Assembly (NCBI GenBank): GCA_905234835.1
Contig: CAJOIZ010000004.1
Location: forward strand, 1-64,000
Direction of reading: 5' to 3'
DNA: 64,000 nucleotides
Source of the DNA: Paludibacteraceae bacterium
GTDB lineage: Bacteria; Bacteroidota; Bacteroidia; Bacteroidales; Paludibacteraceae
Under the pieces are notes generated by a model. It did no database searches. It was not told the DNA's origin and worked only from the letters and a program-made list of their open reading frames with translations. A program made the position numbers and the translations under genes. Positions 44,089-54,379 of the stretch are shown here, in pieces (position 1 is the stretch's first letter; each line of letters opens with the position of its first letter).

Positions 44089-44415
44089 ATGACTAAAGAC
44101 CTGTATATCGTTCTTATTTACATTATTCTCATCAATGCGGTGACACTGATTCTGTTCTACGTTGACAAGCAGGAACACAAACGCCACCACCACGCACACG
44201 GTATAAGTTCGCACACGTTTCTTACCTTGGCTATCTTGGGAGGTAGTCTTGGGGAAATACTCGGTATGATTTTATTTCACCACAAACGACATCATAAGGA
44301 GTTCAAGGTACTGCTGCCCATCATACTATCAGCTCAAATCATTATTGCAATCTTGGTGCTGAGAATGTATTTCTCCACGGAGGTAGTGGACAACGGTACG
44401 CTGCCGCCGGCTTAG
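44089..44415 (+). CDS. DUF1294 small membrane protein
   Basis: A 108-residue inner-membrane protein with about three helices (5-22, 43-60, 76-94) and the family pattern LGGSLGEILGMILFHHK near 52-68. Two His/Lys-rich clusters face the loops (KRHHHAHG near 31 and FHHKRHHKEF near 64-73), giving nine histidines in about 45 residues. The function of the family is unknown, and the clusters suggest metal or anion binding. It is last in the unit and converges on comM with 10 nt between stops. Confidence 0.75.
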   Translation: MTKDLYIVLIYIILINAVTLILFYVDKQEHKRHHHAHGISSHTFLTLAILGGSLGEILGMILFHHKRHHKEFKVLLPIILSAQIIIAILVLRMYFSTEVVDNGTLPPA

Positions 44416-44425
44416 GATAGGACAA

Positions 44426-45964
44426 CTAAAAGTCTGTCCAGTTGTTCTTGTCAAGCACGCGGTAGTTGATAGCTTCCCATATATGGATTGATTCAATATC
44501 CTTCTTGCCGTCAAGATCGGCAATGGTGCGGGCTACTTTCAGAATACGGTCATAGGCGCGAGCCGAAAGACCGTTTTTTGTAATGGCTTGTTCGAGTAAA
44601 GCGGTACCTGCCGCATCCAAACGACAGAACTGCCGCACCATTTTGGTCGTCATCTGCGCGTTGCAATAGACAGGCATTCCACGGAAACGTTCCTGCTGTA
44701 TATGCCTGGCCTTCATAACACGCTCTCTTACCACGGCGCTTGACTCGCCGGGTTCCTGCTTGTTCAACGTCTCAAAAGGAACCGCCTGCACATAACATTG
44801 GATATCTATGCGGTCAAGCAATGGACCGCTGATACGGCTTTTGTAACGCTGGATTTGCGAAGGAGTGCAAGTGCAGACGTGCTGCGCATCACCATAATGC
44901 CCGCACGGACAAGGGTTCATCGCAGCTACAAGCATAAAGGAAGAGGGATAATCCACCGTATGCTTTTGACGGGCTACTACTATATGTCTGTCCTCCAACG
45001 GCTGGCGCAATACTTCCAACGTAGCCCTTTTGTATTCAGGCACTTCATCAAGAAAGAGAACACCGTTATGTGCCAGACTGATTTCCCCTGGACGCGGGTT
45101 ATTACCTCCTCCTATGAGAGCCACATCTGTTACCGTATGATGAGGAGAGCGGAAAGGACGGGCAGAGACAAGTGCTTGATTAGGTGGCAACAGCCCCGCC
45201 ACCGAGTGGATAGCTGTTGTCTCCAAAGCTTCGTCCAACGTAAGTGGTGGTAAGATCGTAGGAAGACGTTTGGCAAGCATTGATTTCCCCGACCCGGGAG
45301 GACCTATCATCATCATGTTATGACCACCCGCAGCAGCCACTTCCATTGCACGGCGCATCTCATACTGTCCGCGAATATCCGCCATATCCTGATCAGCCGC
45401 ATATGTATAACGAAGAAACTCCTCCTCTGTATTGACAGACATCGGCGGTATGTCCTGTTCTCCTCGAAGGAAATGTACGACATCCATCAGCGTTACTGCC
45501 GGTATCACTTCCAATCCGTCCACTACCGCTGCTTCTTTGGCATTTCCGGCAGGGACAATAAGCCCTCTATAGCCGTTTGTCTTGGCACAAAGAGCCACAG
45601 GCAACACACCATGCACAGGCTGAAGAGTGCCATCCAAAGAAAGTTCACCGAGCAAAAGATAATGCTCCAACCGCGTTGACTTCAGATGTTCACCCACGCA
45701 CAGGATTCCGATAGCTAAAGGCAAGTCAAAAGCAGTTCCTTCCTTGCGCACGTCGGCAGGAGCCATATTGACCGTCAGTTGCTTGACAGGCAATGAAAAA
45801 CCATTAACCTGTAAAGCAGAACGAATGCGCTCGCGGCTTTCTTTCACCGATATATCAGGCAACCCGACCATGACAAAATCAACCCCTGGCACAGCGTGCA
45901 TTTCTATTGTCACTACCTCGGCGCGGATGCCTTGTAAGGCTGCGGAAAAACATTTAATCAGCAT
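44426..45964 (-). CDS. comM: YifB/ComM-family AAA ATPase
   Basis: A Mg-chelatase-like AAA ATPase of 512 residues. ComM in Vibrio and Haemophilus is a hexameric helicase that promotes branch migration in natural transformation. An N-terminal Lon-type domain (about 1-170) is followed by Walker A GPPGSGKSMLAKR (about 216), Walker B LFLDEVPEY near 300 and the Mg-chelatase C-terminal region with PCPCGHYGD. The start overlaps the end of tamB by 11 nt. No other competence gene is in the window. Confidence 0.93.
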   Translation of the reverse strand: MLIKCFSAALQGIRAEVVTIEMHAVPGVDFVMVGLPDISVKESRERIRSALQVNGFSLPVKQLTVNMAPADVRKEGTAFDLPLAIGILCVGEHLKSTRLEHYLLLGELSLDGTLQPVHGVLPVALCAKTNGYRGLIVPAGNAKEAAVVDGLEVIPAVTLMDVVHFLRGEQDIPPMSVNTEEEFLRYTYAADQDMADIRGQYEMRRAMEVAAAGGHNMMMIGPPGSGKSMLAKRLPTILPPLTLDEALETTAIHSVAGLLPPNQALVSARPFRSPHHTVTDVALIGGGNNPRPGEISLAHNGVLFLDEVPEYKRATLEVLRQPLEDRHIVVARQKHTVDYPSSFMLVAAMNPCPCGHYGDAQHVCTCTPSQIQRYKSRISGPLLDRIDIQCYVQAVPFETLNKQEPGESSAVVRERVMKARHIQQERFRGMPVYCNAQMTTKMVRQFCRLDAAGTALLEQAITKNGLSARAYDRILKVARTIADLDGKKDIESIHIWEAINYRVLDKNNWTDF

Positions 45965-48900
45965 CGTATCCTGTAGTTTTTGTATGGTTATTTATTTGAT
46001 TGGAGCGTTTCTGCGATGAACGTAACTGTTTTTGTCTGTGTCTTGCCGCGGCTTTGCGTTTAGCATCCCCCCAGTTGAAATCGTGGCGGTAGATAAGACC
46101 TAATCCCTGCACTGTATTAGCTTGCTTCAGGGAATACTTGTCCACAGTATGGGTGAAGCCCTTGATGCGCAGTTTGCCGTCTTCAGTCAGTTCATACTCA
46201 ACATCGACATCGCCGAAGAACGGACGGTTGCTCAGATCATTATAACGATACCCCACGTTCCCATTGATACTCAATCGGCTGATAGGATGTATCTGGAACT
46301 GCGTCTCGTATTCCTGACTGGCGGATGCCCCTTCGCCATCGGTACGGAAATTGAATCCGATAGTTACCCTGTCGGTCAGCCGTGAGAGCCACGAGTTAAT
46401 CTGTCCCGTAACGGTGGAAGAGAGAAGCGAATAGGTATCATTCAGTCCGGAGGCTGTATTCTGCATATATTCGGGCGTAAAGAAGCGGTTGAAGACAAGC
46501 AGATAGATAACCTGCCGCATCAGCATCTCATCGGTATTGATAACGGATTTAACTTGTGAAGCCACTGTTTCGTCCGAATGTGGGAGTTCGATACCGAAAC
46601 GAAGGGTGGGATTAGTCAACCTGTCGCTCATATAGACAAGACACTCCACCGGTAAGGATGTGCGGTTGGTTGCCAATTGGGATACATCATTGCCGAACAG
46701 ATCTCGCAGAGAGGCTGTGACTGCATACCGGGCTGTCACATCTAACATGGGAGCTACGGGATTCCCACTCCAGATAATAGTAGAACCTTCACCTATGCGG
46801 AAATCACGACGGATGATATTGGCAGCCGTATAGGAAAACAGCCCCTGTTGCAAGGTATATGTGCCAAAGAGTTGCACATCATCTTGTGAAGTGTCCCACC
46901 GCAGACGCAGATTCCCATCGCCCTTGCCTGTGATACCATCTCCCGAACGTGAATCAAAAAGCAGATGAACCGTAGCAGCAGGAGTGACATTCAAGTTGAG
47001 ATTCATCAGGAACGGGTTGCTCTGCGGGGACGGCAGTACGGCATCTTCTGCCACCATTTGGTCATCATCTGGTCGGACGAAGTCAATAAAACTATTGTCC
47101 GCCGCCTCGGAAGCCACACCCGTATTGAAATAGAAGTCGGATTTGCCCCTTGTAACGGCATTGGCATCCAGATGTGTTCCCGTTGCTTCATCACCATACA
47201 AGTGAACATCCCCTGTAGCATAAACCTTGCCATAGACGCGCTGCTGCGGCTGATAAGGCAGGTTGAGCGTCATCATATCGCGTGCCCTGATACGTAGGTC
47301 GTAGGCATAATGGTCGATGAAACTCCTGTGGGTAACTAGTCCGTCTAACGTGCCTGTATGTCCTTCGTCATCGCGAACGAGGATATTCGGAAAGGCTATA
47401 TATGCTGTGTCAATCAGCACAGAGTCGGTAAATGTATAGCGGACTTGTGTTGCAGGAACGGTAAGGTGCGCTCCCTTGCCGAACAGACGGGCGCGCACCC
47501 ACGTAGTATGGTATCGGCCATATACACCGAGCCACCCATAACCTCTTCCGCCGATGTCAGAAAGGATATGATGAGTCCAATGGTTAATCAGGTGAAGGTT
47601 GGCGGAATCTAATTGCATATCTAATTCCCAGTACTTTTCTTCCGGGATGACCTTGCCCTTTAGGTCCACAATAGTGCGGTTGTCTTGTCTGGCAATGCCG
47701 CCGATAAGAATCCGCTTGTTCTCACGGTCAAGAGATGCAGTAGCATCCAGTTCGCCTAATAGGGTGTTGTTGAGGTATGCCTCCGGCAGATGCAACTTAG
47801 CCTCCAACATAGGCTGTGACAACAGAGAGTAAAGCGTAACCCACCCTGTCATGTCACCATCGGCGGTAATGGCTTTCTCAAGGTCGAAATTGCGCATCAG
47901 ATACCCGAGACTGAAATTGCGCATATCAATTCGTACTGAATCTGTCATACGCGTAGAAGCGACCCCTTCGGCACGGATGAACTGGGTCGGAGAGGAAAGG
48001 TCGAACCCCCTAATGGAGAGTGCCGTGTCGGCTGCCGCATACTCCATATAGGTATCCCGCAGCGTCCACAACGTATCCCGCATATAGAACGATGAAGGCA
48101 GTACGTGAACGGCGGCGAAAGGTCTGCCGGCATAGCGGTCAAGACGGGTGCGCATCTGTATCTCCGCTGCAGGACGGGCGGCATCCGTTTCCGAGAAACG
48201 GCACGTCAGCTGAACCGAGTCACGGTAAGCGTCAGCCAGAAAACCGACTTCCACATCTTCTGCCTTGAGACGAGTAGAATCGTTAAGCAAAGGATGTCCG
48301 ATAAGCGAAAGAGCAAGCGTGGCTTTGTCACGTTTCTGAACCATCGAAAGGGTTATGTCTTTAGCTTCTAATTTTCCACTGACAAACGAAGGAACGAACA
48401 ACTGCACACCCTGTTCTCTCTTTGTCTCGCGGACAAATCCTTTGATAGTCTGTTTCTCAGGCAAGTGTATATCCTTTTCGGTCAAGGTATGGATAACGCT
48501 GTCCGCCTGATGGAGATAACAATAGAAATCAAGGTCGTTGGGTTGATGCTGTTCGGGCGGCGTATGCATCATCTCCGGAAAGAGCGAATAAGCAAACTGA
48601 TAGAGAGTCTTTGGCAGGGTGGTCCAGCGGAATTGTCCTTTGACATGGGCATGAACATAGTCGGACATACATTGTAGGCTGTTCTCCTTCCCTTTATTCT
48701 CCATTCGGATAGTCATCTCCTTCATGGCAACACTGTGGCCGTAATTGGACAGATACAACGAGTCTATAGAAAGTTGTCCATTGAGGTGATCCGCCCAATC
48801 GGCTTTTTCTCCCCATGCAGATAAGCGCAAGGAGGCTTGCATTTGTATATCCTGATTTTGTACATCCGAAAGAAGATGCAAATTTCCCAACCGGAGGTGG

Positions 48901-50201
48901 TTGACCTGTAGTCTGGCGTTGACCGTAGGACGGTCAGCATTCAGATGCACCTTGCTGTTAAGAGAAATATCAACATTCGGGTCAAAGGATGTAACATCGG
49001 CTTGAAGGATATTGTCAAAGAGCGAAGCTTGCAACCGCACATCCTGATATGTATAGTCCTTATAGACAAAACTTTGTATATTCACATCCCCATCCGCTTC
49101 TACAGGTAGATCCTTCCTGTAATGCACATTGACATTGCTCTGCATGGACAAATCGCCAATGGAAATTTGAGGTAGCAACTGATGTAGACGCAAGTTCTGA
49201 GTCCCCACTTTGCCGACAAAACGGATGTCCGAAAAAGTGGTATCGGTATGAAGCCGTGCGTGAGTGGAAACAGAACCTATCGCGGTCTGAAAAGCTCCCT
49301 TGAGAGCCAAATTGTCCAACCGTCCGCCTATGTGTCCGCGATAATGAATATCCCCGAGATGTACCAATTCACAGGGAAGTTCAACAGGATGATGCAGGAA
49401 TTCTGACAACAAATCCTGCAACAGAACGTAGTTACAATATAAGTCCTGACACTCAACGCCGACCCTCATTCGTTCCGGCTGAAGAGGATTCTTTACATTG
49501 AACTGCCCTGTAAGTATCGGTATATTGCGATAGGAGAGACGTATTCTGTCCGCACTTAACGAGTCAAGCGAACCGCAGAAAGAGGCTTCTACAGCAGCAT
49601 CCTTCCCTTCCAACCGTGCACAAACGGACAAGTTATCAACGGCGGCATCTATACTGTCATTCGACAAGACAGGCAGTCGTAACTGCAAATCCAACGGGGA
49701 GATACGGACATCGTAACCGGCAGGCAGATAGTGGTAACGAACACGGGCATTATTGATGGCTATGCTCCTGACCCGCAAGGGCATATCCAAAGGCTGGCGC
49801 GCCGAATCGGAAGAGAAAGCATCAATAAGAAAATCGCAGTTAGTACCGCAAGTGTCCTGCCATATCGATATATACGGTTCATCCATGCGGACGGAGATGA
49901 AATCAATTTCTTTCTTCTTCAACGCCAACGGATTGAAACGAACATCCATCCGAGGCATCCACATAAGTGTATCACCCTGTTGGTCACTCATATAGACACC
50001 TTCCAACCGCAAAGAATTGAGAAATCGGAATTTGACACGATCTATATGAATGTCGGCATCAAGATTTGTGGAAAGTTCCTCGGTAAGCCGTTGGATGACA
50101 GCCGTCTGGACGCGACCGCTGCGCAACAGAAGTGCCACTGTTCCTATCGGAATACTGACAAGCAACAGGATGATTCCTATTATACGCAACGCCTTTCTCA
50201 T
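45954..50201 (-). CDS. tamB: TamB-like translocation/assembly protein
   Basis: A very long AsmA/TamB-family protein of 1415 residues. It is anchored by one N-terminal helix (about 7-27) and spans the periplasm as a hydrophobic-grooved beta rod thought to move phospholipids or help outer-membrane assembly. The N-terminal AsmA-like pattern is followed by repetitive beta structure, and the conserved DUF490 domain (about 1000-1380) includes a stretch with YTAANIIRRDFRIGEGSTI. No TamA gene is adjacent, as is usual in Bacteroidota. It overlaps truA by 4 nt and comM by 11 nt. Confidence 0.9.
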   Translation of the reverse strand: MRKALRIIGIILLLVSIPIGTVALLLRSGRVQTAVIQRLTEELSTNLDADIHIDRVKFRFLNSLRLEGVYMSDQQGDTLMWMPRMDVRFNPLALKKKEIDFISVRMDEPYISIWQDTCGTNCDFLIDAFSSDSARQPLDMPLRVRSIAINNARVRYHYLPAGYDVRISPLDLQLRLPVLSNDSIDAAVDNLSVCARLEGKDAAVEASFCGSLDSLSADRIRLSYRNIPILTGQFNVKNPLQPERMRVGVECQDLYCNYVLLQDLLSEFLHHPVELPCELVHLGDIHYRGHIGGRLDNLALKGAFQTAIGSVSTHARLHTDTTFSDIRFVGKVGTQNLRLHQLLPQISIGDLSMQSNVNVHYRKDLPVEADGDVNIQSFVYKDYTYQDVRLQASLFDNILQADVTSFDPNVDISLNSKVHLNADRPTVNARLQVNHLRLGNLHLLSDVQNQDIQMQASLRLSAWGEKADWADHLNGQLSIDSLYLSNYGHSVAMKEMTIRMENKGKENSLQCMSDYVHAHVKGQFRWTTLPKTLYQFAYSLFPEMMHTPPEQHQPNDLDFYCYLHQADSVIHTLTEKDIHLPEKQTIKGFVRETKREQGVQLFVPSFVSGKLEAKDITLSMVQKRDKATLALSLIGHPLLNDSTRLKAEDVEVGFLADAYRDSVQLTCRFSETDAARPAAEIQMRTRLDRYAGRPFAAVHVLPSSFYMRDTLWTLRDTYMEYAAADTALSIRGFDLSSPTQFIRAEGVASTRMTDSVRIDMRNFSLGYLMRNFDLEKAITADGDMTGWVTLYSLLSQPMLEAKLHLPEAYLNNTLLGELDATASLDRENKRILIGGIARQDNRTIVDLKGKVIPEEKYWELDMQLDSANLHLINHWTHHILSDIGGRGYGWLGVYGRYHTTWVRARLFGKGAHLTVPATQVRYTFTDSVLIDTAYIAFPNILVRDDEGHTGTLDGLVTHRSFIDHYAYDLRIRARDMMTLNLPYQPQQRVYGKVYATGDVHLYGDEATGTHLDANAVTRGKSDFYFNTGVASEAADNSFIDFVRPDDDQMVAEDAVLPSPQSNPFLMNLNLNVTPAATVHLLFDSRSGDGITGKGDGNLRLRWDTSQDDVQLFGTYTLQQGLFSYTAANIIRRDFRIGEGSTIIWSGNPVAPMLDVTARYAVTASLRDLFGNDVSQLATNRTSLPVECLVYMSDRLTNPTLRFGIELPHSDETVASQVKSVINTDEMLMRQVIYLLVFNRFFTPEYMQNTASGLNDTYSLLSSTVTGQINSWLSRLTDRVTIGFNFRTDGEGASASQEYETQFQIHPISRLSINGNVGYRYNDLSNRPFFGDVDVEYELTEDGKLRIKGFTHTVDKYSLKQANTVQGLGLIYRHDFNWGDAKRKAAARHRQKQLRSSQKRSNQINNHTKTTGYDAD

Positions 50202-50965
50202 TCTGCCACAAAAACAGCTTCAGGGTACTCCACTTTCACTAAATATAATCCTTCCGCCGGAGCCGACTGCCCCGCAGCGGAACGATGCCGGGCAGCAATA
50301 ACATCGGCAAACTGCTCTACAGTCATACATCCGCGCCCCACCTCAAAAAGCGTACCCACTACAGCTCGTACCATATTCCGTAGAAAACGGTCCGCTTGAA
50401 TGGTAAATACGGCTTTCGCGTCACCTGTTTGCTCCCAGAATGCCTGCCGAACGGTACAAAAAGTGGTTTTGACATCCGTTTGTACCTTGCAGAAAGAGGC
50501 AAAATCGTGTCTGCCAAGAAGCAGTTCTGCCGCTTTGTTCATTTGCTCGAAGTCTAATCCGGGAGCCACCCGCGTGCTGCGTTTGACAACAAAAGGGTCT
50601 TTGCAGGTGGTAATATGGTATTCATATGTTCGAGCAACCGCATCATACCGAGCATGAGCTTCAGGGCGGACAGGAACAATCTGCTGCACGGAAATGGAAC
50701 TCGGCAAGAAATTGTTCAACCGCGATGTCAGTTTCGGCAAGGAGAATGGCGTACCGCCTTCCGGTATATTCCAATCCCAATGCGCCCACATCTCACGGGC
50801 ATGCACTCCCGCATCCGTACGTCCGGCAAACGTAAGCGATACAGGCTTGCGTAGGAGAGTCGTCATCGCACGCTCCATCACCTCCTGTACCGTCACACCA
50901 TTCGGTTGCACCTGCGAACCGTGGTACTCAGTGCCTACGTAGGAAAAACGAATGAAGTACCGCAT
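50198..50965 (-). CDS. truA: tRNA pseudouridine(38-40) synthase TruA
   Basis: Modifies positions 38-40 in the anticodon stem. The start is the ATG at 50965 (MRYFIRFSYVG), giving 255 residues. A TTG start 11 codons upstream is possible but lies inside the flippase gene. The catalytic Asp is in FAGRTDAGVHA (about 47-57), and the C-terminal RFLRNMVRAVVGTLFEVG motif (shown from about 195) is complete. It overlaps the flippase gene by 38 nt and tamB by 4 nt. Confidence 0.94.
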   Translation of the reverse strand: MRYFIRFSYVGTEYHGSQVQPNGVTVQEVMERAMTTLLRKPVSLTFAGRTDAGVHAREMWAHWDWNIPEGGTPFSLPKLTSRLNNFLPSSISVQQIVPVRPEAHARYDAVARTYEYHITTCKDPFVVKRSTRVAPGLDFEQMNKAAELLLGRHDFASFCKVQTDVKTTFCTVRQAFWEQTGDAKAVFTIQADRFLRNMVRAVVGTLFEVGRGCMTVEQFADVIAARHRSAAGQSAPAEGLYLVKVEYPEAVFVAE

Positions 50966-52427
50966 TGATTTCCTCCGACAAATAACTTTTATACGCAATC
51001 ACACAGAACCCTCCTATCAAGACCACGCTCCGCACTACACTGCTTATCCAGACATTAACCACAGGTAAATACCGTATCCACAAGAAGTTGATAACCAGCA
51101 CGCCAGCCAATAGGAGAAGCGTTTTAGCCTCTGTCCGGCAGAAAGGCGATAAACGCATTCTGCCCATAACCACCCACAGAACCAATATACTATATACTGA
51201 ATACGATATCAGGTTGCTCCACGCAGAGCCTTCCATCCCGTACAAGGGTATCAGGTAGTTGTTAAGCACAATCGCCGATACGGTCAGCACTAACGAAAAC
51301 AGCAAGGTATAACCGTAATACGCCCCGTATGTAAGAGCCGTTACCGACACCTGCACCGTAGCAAAAAGAAGTTGTGAAAGACCTAAAATGAAAACCGTCT
51401 GTTTTGCCACTGCATAGGTTTCTCCATTGGGCAAAATCTGAAAAATCAGATCAATGTTCACCCATAGGAGCAGGAAAATGAGGCTTCCAATCAACAGCAT
51501 CGAGTTGGTCACCTGCTGCATCAAATGTCCGGCATCGGTATGATTTCTGTCTTTGAGTGCGGCTGCCAACTGGGGTGAAGCGATGGCGGTAAGCGAACGA
51601 TAAGGGATAGACACCATCACCGCCATATAGGTGGCAATCGCGAAGATGCCCGTGTAACCAAGTCCCATCTTGGCTGTAACAAAGAAAGACGACAGCATCG
51701 GTGCAAAGACCGAAGCCAAGGCGGACAGTACCAGAAACACCATATAACGGAAGTAGGACCTGACCAAGGGCTGATTGGCACGCAGAAAAGGCATATCGGG
51801 CATAAAACGGATATGTCCGATACGGCACACATAAACGATATTGATTAGACTGGCTAATGCATAGATGACACACAGGGCGACAACAAAGCCGTCCATTGAC
51901 AGCACACGGAAAGCATACAGCAGATACGACACCAACAGCCCGAGACGCACACCCGCTTCACGAACGGCACGAGGGACCACTATCCGCATCAGCACATTGG
52001 CATTGCTCTCAAACACCGTTTCATAGAGCATAAAAAACGCTAACGGAAGAACAAAATAGTAGTAATCGACAAATAGCGGCGACTTCTCGCCGAACCAGTG
52101 TTCAATCGGCGTGCGGCAAAGCCAAAAGACATGTGCAAAGAAAAGAAAACCAACCAAAGGGATTATCAGCGTCCAGAAGAAAAAACCGTGATAATTGGTG
52201 TCTTCCTTTTCTTTGAAGTAAGGGAAAAAACGGATGATAGCGGACGTACTGCCCAATTGTGCCAAGCCGACCAACAGGGTCGCGGAATCAATCAGGACAC
52301 GTGCCAAACCTATTTCTACCGCAGTGAGGAACCGTGTCAGCACAAAAAAAGTCGTTACGAAACCTATCGCCACGCCTATATAAGTGGCGATAGTGCCTCG
52401 CAACGACTGTCGTGCTATGATTCCCAT
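50928..52427 (-). CDS. lipid-linked oligosaccharide flippase (MATE/Wzx-like)
   Basis: A polytopic inner-membrane protein of 499 residues with some 12-14 predicted helices, matching the polysaccharide-transport (PST/MOP) superfamily. The N-terminal segment with TRFLTAVEIGLARVLIDS and the paired repeats of six helices fit Wzx-like flippases that turn undecaprenyl-linked glycans to the periplasm. No glycan-synthesis genes surround it. Instead it lies between FKBP and truA, so the substrate could be a general cell-surface glycan. It begins 27 nt after the upstream FKBP gene. Confidence 0.85.
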   Translation of the reverse strand: MGIIARQSLRGTIATYIGVAIGFVTTFFVLTRFLTAVEIGLARVLIDSATLLVGLAQLGSTSAIIRFFPYFKEKEDTNYHGFFFWTLIIPLVGFLFFAHVFWLCRTPIEHWFGEKSPLFVDYYYFVLPLAFFMLYETVFESNANVLMRIVVPRAVREAGVRLGLLVSYLLYAFRVLSMDGFVVALCVIYALASLINIVYVCRIGHIRFMPDMPFLRANQPLVRSYFRYMVFLVLSALASVFAPMLSSFFVTAKMGLGYTGIFAIATYMAVMVSIPYRSLTAIASPQLAAALKDRNHTDAGHLMQQVTNSMLLIGSLIFLLLWVNIDLIFQILPNGETYAVAKQTVFILGLSQLLFATVQVSVTALTYGAYYGYTLLFSLVLTVSAIVLNNYLIPLYGMEGSAWSNLISYSVYSILVLWVVMGRMRLSPFCRTEAKTLLLLAGVLVINFLWIRYLPVVNVWISSVVRSVVLIGGFCVIAYKSYLSEEINAVLHSFFLRRH

Positions 52428-52454
52428 TGCGGTTACATCAGCGAAAATACTGCC

Positions 52455-53711
52455 TTATTTCTCAATTTCCAGCAGCTCCACATCAAAGATAAGCGTGCTG
52501 TAAGGAGGTATCTTGCCTGTGGCGCGGCTGCCATAACCTAACTCCTGAGGGATATAGAAGCGGAACTTGGAGCCGACGGGCATAAGTTGCAGACCTTCTG
52601 TCCAGCCGCTGATAACCTGGTTCAGACCGAAGGAGGTCGGTTCGCCGCGCTCAACGGAACTGTCAAACACAGTGCCGTCAATCAGAGTGCCGTGATAATG
52701 AACCTTCACTTTGTCTGTAGCTTGAGGCTTCGGACCCTTACCCATTGTCAATACCTCGTATTGGAGACCGCTTTCAGTTACGATGACTCCTTCTTTCAGT
52801 TTGTTGGCTTCAAGGAAACTTTCGCCTTCACCTTTGGTGTCGCCGTACTTGAGATTGTTGATAGTATTCTGGATATATTCGCCGGCTGTCTGCTGGTCAA
52901 ACTGCGTATCGTGCCCCTTCATACCGTTGATGAAGCCCTGTTTGATAAGCGCGAAGCGGGTTTCCAGTTTGGGTTCGCCTATTAGACCGCTGGCTTCCTG
53001 CTCTTTGATGGTCTTGCCAATCTGCTCACCCATGTTCATCAGTTGAGGATTGATGACATTCATCTTGAGAGTCTTGTTCACTTGATTGATGAACGCAGTC
53101 TGCTCCTCGCCTGTCGAATCGGAAGCCAATACGTACATCTTGATGTCGCTGCCGTTCATCAGACCGAACGCGTAGTTGATACTGTCCGTAAAGTTCTTCA
53201 GTTCAACCGTCTTAACTTTGGTCGGGCATTTAGCGCGAATGGCTTTGCCTGCGGGAACGGAGTCGGAAGCCATCATCGAAGCCTGGTACTGCGACTGGAA
53301 ATACTGCTTGGCATCTTCGCTCTTCATAACGGTGGTGTCACCGCTCATCCCGTTCACCATACCTTGGAACAGCATCTTCTCATTCAGTTGCCATGTTTTG
53401 TTTTCTGCCAGACCGCCTTTCTCGAACGACTTGACTGCCATACCGAGGTTCTTGCCGAGGGAAGCCGCTTCGCTTAACTCTTCCACTTTGCCGTCATATC
53501 CGCGCTGGAGAGCATCGATGAACTCTGCGATGACTGCATCACTGCTGTCCTCTTGCAGTTGCTGCATCTTCAGCATTGCACCGTTCACATAACCTAACGC
53601 AAAGTTGACTGAGTCTTGCATGTCATTGAGCACTACGTCCTGTGCTTTGTACGAACTGCCGCAACTTACCATTGCCACTGCGGCTATGAACAAATAAATT
53701 GTCTTTTTCAT
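52455..53711 (-). CDS. lipoprotein FKBP-type peptidyl-prolyl isomerase
   Basis: A 418-residue lipoprotein (lipobox MVSC, C17). Two helical repeats resembling the FKBP-type dimerisation domain (about 30-150 and 165-290) precede a C-terminal FKBP domain (about 310-418). The catalytic domain has [18 protein letters not shown] near 330, [15 protein letters not shown] near 370 and an aromatic-rich pocket. The duplicated N-terminal domain makes it longer than the usual Mip/FkpA form. It probably assists folding of exported proteins. It is coded 57 nt downstream of the shorter FKBP gene. Confidence 0.9.
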   Translation of the reverse strand: MKKTIYLFIAAVAMVSCGSSYKAQDVVLNDMQDSVNFALGYVNGAMLKMQQLQEDSSDAVIAEFIDALQRGYDGKVEELSEAASLGKNLGMAVKSFEKGGLAENKTWQLNEKMLFQGMVNGMSGDTTVMKSEDAKQYFQSQYQASMMASDSVPAGKAIRAKCPTKVKTVELKNFTDSINYAFGLMNGSDIKMYVLASDSTGEEQTAFINQVNKTLKMNVINPQLMNMGEQIGKTIKEQEASGLIGEPKLETRFALIKQGFINGMKGHDTQFDQQTAGEYIQNTINNLKYGDTKGEGESFLEANKLKEGVIVTESGLQYEVLTMGKGPKPQATDKVKVHYHGTLIDGTVFDSSVERGEPTSFGLNQVISGWTEGLQLMPVGSKFRFYIPQELGYGSRATGKIPPYSTLIFDVELLEIEK

Positions 53712-53768
53712 TGTTGTTTTGTTGTTATAATGTTTGTTGTATTCTGTGTTTTCTGATACGTTGTCTGC

Positions 53769-54278
53769 TTATTCTATCCCCAACAGTTCAACGGTAAAAA
53801 TGAGTGTGGCAAAGGGAGGAATACTTCCTCCGGCACCCTGCTCACCGTAACCTAATTGGTAAGGGATATAGAGTTTGTACTTTGAGCCGACAGACATCAG
53901 CTGCAGTCCCTCGGTCCAGCCTTTTATTACTTGGTTCAAGCCGAACTTGATGGGTTCGCCACGGCGGTAACTGCTGTCAAATACAGTTCCGTCTATCAAG
54001 GTGCCTTCATAGTGTACCTTAACGGTATCTGTTGCTTTCGGTTTCTGCCCGAGAGTGCTTTCCAACACCTCGTATTGTAGGCCGGATGCAGTGGTTTTGA
54101 CCTCGGCACGCTTGGCGTTGGCCGCAAGGAACTTCTCGCCTTCGGCTTTTGCGTTCTTTCCCGCATTGAGACCCTGCTCTACTCCGCGACGGAACGCCTC
54201 ATAATCAAGCTCAGGAATACCGTATTGCTGCATCACGCCGGCAACCTGCAACCCTAATTGATAACTAACTTCATTCAT
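53769..54278 (-). CDS. FKBP-type peptidyl-prolyl isomerase, short form
   Basis: A 169-residue isomerase without a visible signal peptide. It has a short N-terminal helical segment (about 1-50) and an FKBP domain (about 62-169) with [18 protein letters not shown] and [15 protein letters not shown]. These match the C-terminal domain of the neighbouring lipoprotein almost residue for residue, so the two genes arose by duplication. If the annotated start is right it works in the cytoplasm. It heads the long minus-strand unit ending in comM. Confidence 0.9.
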   Translation of the reverse strand: MNEVSYQLGLQVAGVMQQYGIPELDYEAFRRGVEQGLNAGKNAKAEGEKFLAANAKRAEVKTTASGLQYEVLESTLGQKPKATDTVKVHYEGTLIDGTVFDSSYRRGEPIKFGLNQVIKGWTEGLQLMSVGSKYKLYIPYQLGYGEQGAGGSIPPFATLIFTVELLGIE

Positions 54279-54379
54279 ATCTGTTCTTGTTTCTTTTAAT
54301 GTTTCTCTCTTATTTCTCTCTCGCTTCTCTCTCTTAACACCTTATTTCATAGAGAAATAAACCGTAAAAAAGTGCGAGA

